Assembly (NCBI GenBank): GCA_030833825.1
Contig: JAURGL010000062.1
Span: 1 to 9,332, forward strand
Source of the DNA: Vulcanococcus sp. SFB_649D_100_25
GTDB taxonomy: Bacteria > Cyanobacteriota > Cyanobacteriia > PCC-6307 > Cyanobiaceae
Length of the DNA stretch: 9,332 nucleotides
Reading direction: 5' to 3'
Every line of letters begins with the position of its first letter. Within the stretch, counting starts at the first letter, position 1. The notes below the pieces were generated by a model, which was not told where the DNA came from, ran no database searches, and saw only the letters and a list, made by a program, of their open reading frames with translations. The translations under genes and the position numbers were made by a program. Shown piece by piece: positions 5,957 to 9,332 of this stretch.

Positions 5957-6487
5957 TTAGGCGGCAGAGCGCTCGAAGACCAGCTGAAAGCGGGCGCTCC
6001 AGCGGCCTCCATGGAACTGATCGCAGCAGCGGCGGCAGGCCACCCCCTGCTGACGGCGCCTGTAGGGAGCCTGGAGACCGCAGGCCGGGCAATGGGCAAT
6101 CCACTTCGGCGCGGCAGCCGGGACCGGAAAGCGATGCCGCACGCTCACCTGAAACTCCTGCTGGGCAGCATTGATCGCTGCCATGCGACCGCGGAAGTGG
6201 GGGCCATGGACCTCCTCGGCGCGGATCACGCGATGCACCCAGGCGTGAATCATTTCGTGGCAGAGGGTGCTCACGGTCGCCTCCGTTGGGAGGGTTTCCA
6301 ACAGGGGCCGCGACAGAACGATTTCGCTCAGGTCCGGGCCATAGCGGTACATCCCAGCGCTGCGGCGCATGCGGCCGTCGCTCCAGCGCACGCTCACCAG
6401 GCTTGCCCCATCCAAGGATGCAAGCGAACCATCGAAGTGTTCGCGGTTGAGCCGATGGAACAGCGGCAGCAGCGGGGCGAGGGGCAC
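5957..6487 (-). CDS. SprT-like zinc metalloprotease domain protein
   Basis: The 176-aa product is an SprT-like family protein. The zincin motif HEMIH (His77, Glu78, His81) lies in TLCHEMIHAWVH, and HGPHF (94-98) supplies the third zinc ligand. N-terminal LFHRLNREHFDGSL and 'VRWSDGRMRRSAGMYRY...EIVLSRPLL' match the strands and helix that lead to the active site in this family. A C-terminal zinc ribbon is intact: Cys133-x2-Cys136 and Cys151-x2-Cys154. The eukaryotic relative Spartan cleaves DNA-protein crosslinks; the substrates of bacterial SprT proteins are largely unknown, so I give no gene-specific role. The start is GTG 6487-6485: no ATG, GTG or TTG occurs in frame just upstream. It is the first gene of the minus-strand island and is divergent from the 141-aa gene. 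Confidence 0.9.
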   Translation of the reverse strand: MPLAPLLPLFHRLNREHFDGSLASLDGASLVSVRWSDGRMRRSAGMYRYGPDLSEIVLSRPLLETLPTEATVSTLCHEMIHAWVHRVIRAEEVHGPHFRGRMAAINAAQQEFQVSVRHRFPVPAAAPKWIAHCPACGLQAPYRRRQQGVACRRCCDQFHGGRWSARFQLVFERSAA

Positions 6488-6570
6488 GCCGGAGAAGCTG
6501 GTCGGCTGCGGCGCATTCTGACGGGCCCGTCCGTCAGACTCCTGGGCTGCATTCCTCAGCTTCCGGCGCG
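6488..6570. promoter_or_regulatory. Divergent intergenic region (SprT / 141-aa gene) with an 8-bp dyad
   Basis: This 83-bp gap must hold the promoters or leaders of both divergent genes. It contains a perfect inverted repeat, TCTGACGG (6517-6524) and CCGTCAGA (6531-6538), separated by GCCCGT. No T-run lies on either side, so it is not an obvious terminator; it may be a protein-binding dyad or a leader hairpin. I find no convincing -35/-10 pair for either direction. The dyad is seen directly; the regulatory role is inference. Confidence 0.4.
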
Positions 6571-6996
6571 ATGGACCTGGATTCGGGCCTCATTAGTCAG
6601 ATCGGCACCAAAGCCCTGATGGCGGGGGCCGGCGCCCTGCTCCTCTATTGGACGATCAGCGCTGTGAAGCTGGTGCTGAATGCCCGGGGCATCAATCCGG
6701 TGATCAAGCAGTTCTTCACCCAAGTCGCCTCCGGTCGGGTGGATGCGGCCTATCTGCTCACCACCAAGAACTACCGCTCCCATGTGAACAGGCAGCAGTT
6801 CATCCGCTTCCTGGCGGGGCTGCAACTGAACAAGTACCGCAACCTCAAATCGGGCCGGCCCCGCATTCAGGAAGACCAGATCACCCTCACCGTGAAGCTC
6901 AAGGCAGAAAACAACGAAGAGCTGCCCCTCGACTTCACCTTTGTGAAGGTGGAAGAGGACTGGAAGGTCGACCGCATCCAGAAAGCCGCCGCCTGA
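6571..6996 (+). CDS. Membrane-anchored small protein, possibly with an NTF2-like domain; function unknown
   Basis: The 141-aa product starts at ATG 6571. It has an N-terminal hydrophobic span about 14-36 (KALMAGAGALLLYWTISAVKLVL). A soluble domain follows, with helices INPVIKQFFTQVASGRVDAAYLL and NRQQFIRFLAGL, then a long set of beta strands (KSGRPRIQEDQITLTVKLKAENN, LPLDFTFVKVEEDWKVDRI). 'F...v.sG..d.Ay.l.t..yr' helices followed by a curved sheet ending in '..e.dWkv..i' is the look of small NTF2-like / DUF4864-DUF4878-type proteins. I base this on pattern only and would not assign a function. The gene is 13 nt upstream of ligA and probably shares its transcript. Confidence 0.78.
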   Translation: MDLDSGLISQIGTKALMAGAGALLLYWTISAVKLVLNARGINPVIKQFFTQVASGRVDAAYLLTTKNYRSHVNRQQFIRFLAGLQLNKYRNLKSGRPRIQEDQITLTVKLKAENNEELPLDFTFVKVEEDWKVDRIQKAAA

Positions 6997-7009
6997 TCCA
7001 GCAGCAACC

Positions 7010-9076
7010 GTGGGCAGCAGCACAGCCGAGCATCGGGCCAGCGAACTGCGGCAACTGCTGAACCGCGCCGCTCACGCCTACTACGTTCTGGATGCTCCGG
7101 AGATGGAGGATCCGGTCTACGACCGGCTCTATCGGGAGCTGCTGGATCTGGAAATGGCGCAGCCCGAGCTGATCGCCCCCGACAGTCCCACCCAGCGGGT
7201 GGGTGGGGCTCCAGCCCAGGGGTTCTCGAGCGTGCGCCATCGCATCGGTCTGCTGAGCCTCGACAACGCCTTCAACAGCCTTGAGCTCGAAGCCTGGTAC
7301 GGGCGGCTGCTCAAGGTCCTCGACCGCGAGCCCTCCACCGCGCTGCCGATGGTGGGGGAGCTGAAGATCGACGGCAACGCCTTGGCCCTCAGCTATGAGA
7401 ACGGGGTGCTGGTGGGGGCAGCGACCCGGGGGGACGGCGAGCAGGGGGAAGAGATCACAGCCAACGTCCGCACCATCGGGTCGGTGCCTCTGAGGCTGCA
7501 ACTCGCCCATCCACCGGACTGGCTCGAGGTGCGGGGGGAGGCCTTCATCCCCGATGACACCTTTGCCGCCATCAACGCGGAGCGGGGGACCCGGGGCGAA
7601 GCCCTGTTCGCTAACCCCCGCAATGCCTGCGCCGGGACCCTGCGCCAGCTCGACCCGAAGGTGGTCGCGGCACGCCGGCTCGACTTCTTCGCCTACACCC
7701 TGCACTTCCCCGATGGCTGGCAAGCCGCCCCTGGAGATCCCGAACGCCCCAGCAGTCAGTGGGAATCGCTGCAGTGGCTGCAGCAGGCCGGCTTCAAGGT
7801 GAACCCCAATGCCGCCCTCCTCCCGGATCTGGCAGCGGTGGAAGCCTTCTTTGAGCAGTGGGACACGGGGCGCCGCGCCCTCAGTTACGCCACCGACGGT
7901 GTGGTGGTGAAGCTCAACGACCTGCGTCTGCAGGATGCGGCCGGGTTCACCCAGAAGGCCCCCCGCTGGGCCATCGCCCTCAAATACCCAGCCGAGGAAG
8001 CCCCCAGCAAGCTGCTGCGGCTGACCTGCCAGGTGGGCCGCACGGGCGTGGTGACCCCGGTGGCCGAATTTGAACCGGTACCCCTGGCTGGCACCAGTGT
8101 CAGCCGGGCGACCCTGCACAACGCCGATCGGCTCCTGGAGCTGGATCTTCATGCCGGCGACACGATCGTGGTGCGCAAGGCCGGCGAGATCATCCCGGAG
8201 GTGGTGCGGGTGCTGCCGGAGCTCAGGCCGAGCGCTGCCGTGCGTCTGGAGCTCCCCCACACCTGCCCGGAATGCGGATCGCAGCTGGTCCGGGAGGAGG
8301 GGGAAGCGGCGACCCGCTGCGTCAACAGCAGCTGCCCGGCGATCCTGCGGGGTGCCCTGCGCCACTGGGTCAGCAAGGGGGCCCTGGATGTCGATGGCCT
8401 CGGCAGCAAGCTGATCGAGCAACTGGTGGATCGGGCCCTGGTGCACTCGATCGCCGATCTCTACCGGCTCGATGGGGCCCTGCTCTCGAGCCTCGAGCGG
8501 ATGGGCAGCAAGAGCGCCGAGAACCTGGTGGCAGCCCTGGGAACCTCCAAAAGCCAGCCCTGGCACCGGCAGCTCTACGGCCTCGGCATCCACCACGTTG
8601 GCGAGGTGAATGCCAAGGCCCTGGCCAAGGCATTCCCGAGTGCCTCGGATCTGGCGACGGCCGCCATTGAGACCCCGGAGGCGATCACCGCCGTCTACGG
8701 GATCGGTCAGGAAATTGCCCAGAGCCTGCAGCAGTGGTTTGCCACCCCGGCCAACCAGGAGCTGCTCACCGTTCTGGAGCGCCTCGGGTTCAGCCTGGCC
8801 GCCAGTGAGGAGGAGCTCAGGTCCGCTGCCGCCTCAAGCGCCGCAGCGAACTTGAGCGGGCAAACCTTTGTCCTCACCGGCACCCTGCCCAGCATGAGCC
8901 GCTCCCAGGCCCAGGCCCTGATCGAAGCGGCGGGGGGCAAGGTGAGCGGTTCAGTCAGCAAAAAAACCAGCTATGTGGTGGCGGGAGCGGAAGCCGGCAG
9001 CAAGCTGAGCAAGGCCGAAAGCCTGGGGGTGCCCGTGCTGGATGAAGAGGGTCTCAAAGAACTGATCGCCCCATGA
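7010..9076 (+). CDS. ligA: NAD-dependent DNA ligase LigA
   Basis: LigA seals 3'-OH/5'-phosphate nicks during lagging-strand synthesis and repair, using NAD+ as AMP donor. At 688 aa all domains are present. Domain Ia (AHAYYVLDAPEMEDPVYDRLY, about 21-41) binds the NMN half of NAD+. The nucleotidyltransferase core has the adenylated lysine in ELKIDGNAL (Lys119), RGEAFIP, the DGVVVK motif (296-301) and WAIALKYP with Lys325. An OB-fold follows (VGRTGVVTPVAEFEPV, SRATLHN). The zinc finger is Cys419-x2-Cys422-x14-Cys437-x4-Cys442. Then comes the helix-hairpin-helix region (about 455-600), and a BRCT domain from about 615 to the end (FVLTGTLPSMSR, GGKVSGSVSKKTSYVVAG). The start is GTG 7010, which keeps the complete Ia domain. 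It overlaps the next ATG by 4 nt. Confidence 0.98.
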   Translation: MGSSTAEHRASELRQLLNRAAHAYYVLDAPEMEDPVYDRLYRELLDLEMAQPELIAPDSPTQRVGGAPAQGFSSVRHRIGLLSLDNAFNSLELEAWYGRLLKVLDREPSTALPMVGELKIDGNALALSYENGVLVGAATRGDGEQGEEITANVRTIGSVPLRLQLAHPPDWLEVRGEAFIPDDTFAAINAERGTRGEALFANPRNACAGTLRQLDPKVVAARRLDFFAYTLHFPDGWQAAPGDPERPSSQWESLQWLQQAGFKVNPNAALLPDLAAVEAFFEQWDTGRRALSYATDGVVVKLNDLRLQDAAGFTQKAPRWAIALKYPAEEAPSKLLRLTCQVGRTGVVTPVAEFEPVPLAGTSVSRATLHNADRLLELDLHAGDTIVVRKAGEIIPEVVRVLPELRPSAAVRLELPHTCPECGSQLVREEGEAATRCVNSSCPAILRGALRHWVSKGALDVDGLGSKLIEQLVDRALVHSIADLYRLDGALLSSLERMGSKSAENLVAALGTSKSQPWHRQLYGLGIHHVGEVNAKALAKAFPSASDLATAAIETPEAITAVYGIGQEIAQSLQQWFATPANQELLTVLERLGFSLAASEEELRSAAASSAAANLSGQTFVLTGTLPSMSRSQAQALIEAAGGKVSGSVSKKTSYVVAGAEAGSKLSKAESLGVPVLDEEGLKELIAP

Positions 9077-9246
9077 GCGCACCGGCCATCCACCGCTGGA
9101 TCAAAACCGAATGCGGCCGGGCGAAGTACGCCGAACTCTCCGCGCGTACCGGCCTCCCGGCCCGGCTGCGCCTGATCTGGTTCGTCCTGGTCGCAGCCCT
9201 GCGGGATTGGCCCCTGCCGGATCAACCCGAGAGCTCCGATTCCTGA
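9073..9246 (+). CDS. Small protein of unknown function, overlapping the ligA stop (57 aa)
   Basis: ATG 9073-9075 overlaps the ligA TGA (9074-9076) in the ATGA arrangement typical of translational coupling. The ORF ends at TGA 9244-9246. The product begins MSAPAIHRWIKTECGRAKYA and continues to a short hydrophobic stretch (LRLIWFVLVAAL, about 32-43) and a polar tail ending PDQPESSDS. The hydrophobic run is short for a full membrane span, so it may be a buried or amphipathic helix. I do not recognise a family. The tight coupling to ligA and natural-looking composition favour a real gene; co-expression with ligA is likely, but a role in ligation is not shown. Confidence 0.6.
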   Translation: MSAPAIHRWIKTECGRAKYAELSARTGLPARLRLIWFVLVAALRDWPLPDQPESSDS

Positions 9247-9332
9247 AGGGCCCGGCGGGCCGCCCGACCCACCAGCCAGACCACGGCAACCGTGGCCAGG
9301 ACACCCACCACCCGAAGGGTCCAGGTGAAGGG
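9222..9332 (-). CDS. 3' end of a minus-strand ORF with a likely membrane segment (partial)
   Basis: Reading leftwards from the window edge, 36 open codons end at TGA 9224-9222. The translation starts PFTWTLRVVGVLATVAVVWL and ends VGRAARRALQESELSG. It has a hydrophobic span of about 17 residues followed by an Arg-rich flank, a good C-terminal membrane anchor pattern, and third codon positions are G/C-rich as in the neighbours. The start lies outside the window. It overlaps the last 25 bp of the forward 57-aa gene. With so short a fragment it could still be chance. Confidence 0.42.
   Translation of the reverse strand, partial: PFTWTLRVVGVLATVAVVWLVGRAARRALQESELSG

Noticed and set aside
5880..6104. 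74-aa minus-strand frame overlapping the SprT 3' end
   Set aside because: It is out of frame with SprT and covers its zinc ribbon; the 33-aa ORF in another frame fits the gene gap better.
6011..6619. 202-aa forward frame antisense to SprT
   Set aside because: The minus-strand frame has the HExxH motif and zinc ribbon, and the forward frame has no recognisable features.
6935..8596. 553-aa open frame on the minus strand inside ligA
   Set aside because: It is antisense to intact ligA, including its lysine and zinc-finger motifs, and has shadow composition with no recognisable domain.
9249..9261. GC-rich hairpin GGCCC-GGC-GGGCC after the 57-aa gene
   Set aside because: The loop is very small, no T-run follows, and it lies within the putative minus-strand coding sequence, so it is not supported as a terminator.
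9101..9304. 67-aa minus-strand frame at the right edge
   Set aside because: It is Arg/Pro/Gly-rich with no pattern; the neighbouring minus frame ending at 9222 has a plausible membrane segment.

Overview
The window is about 9.3 kb of GC-rich (roughly 65%), densely coded bacterial chromosome. The run rplI - dnaB - mnmG, a Sll1797-type chorismate lyase of the kind cyanobacteria use for plastoquinone, and several small proteins of a picocyanobacterial style point to a high-GC Synechococcus/Cyanobium-type cyanobacterium. That assignment rests on gene content, order and protein style; no database search was possible.

Layout. A leftward remnant of rplI (ribosomal protein L9) ends at 113. A 120-bp spacer follows with two hairpins, the second a classic intrinsic terminator. 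Then comes a forward block: dnaB (replicative helicase), mnmG (tRNA wobble-uridine modification), a single-pass membrane protein with a GspC/PilP-like C-terminal segment, and chorismate lyase. These genes lie 9 nt apart, 24 nt apart and overlapping, so they look co-transcribed. After a short A/T-rich spacer there is a small unidentified forward gene (4973 or 5024 to 5332).

From 5269 to 6487 the coding strand switches. A three-gene minus-strand island holds, in transcription order, an SprT-like zinc metalloprotease, a 33-aa hydrophobic mini-ORF, and an Arg/Pro/Ser-rich 184-aa protein with a short Ser-Glu-Pro-Arg repeat. The last gene converges on, and overlaps by 64 bp, the small forward gene. 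An 83-bp divergent region with a perfect 8-bp inverted repeat separates SprT from a second forward block: a 141-aa membrane-anchored protein, ligA (NAD-dependent DNA ligase), and a 57-aa protein whose ATG overlaps the ligA stop. The right edge holds the 3' end of a minus-strand ORF with a likely membrane segment, again convergent and overlapping.

How the genes work together. Most are housekeeping: translation (L9, MnmG), replication and repair (DnaB, LigA), and quinone precursor supply (chorismate lyase). I see no mobile element, CRISPR array, tRNA/rRNA, phage gene or toxin-antitoxin pair, and no convincing new multi-gene system. The points most worth a second look are the small or unrecognised genes (33 aa, 57 aa, 102-119 aa, 184 aa, 232 aa), the structured dnaB leader, and the dyad in the SprT divergent region.
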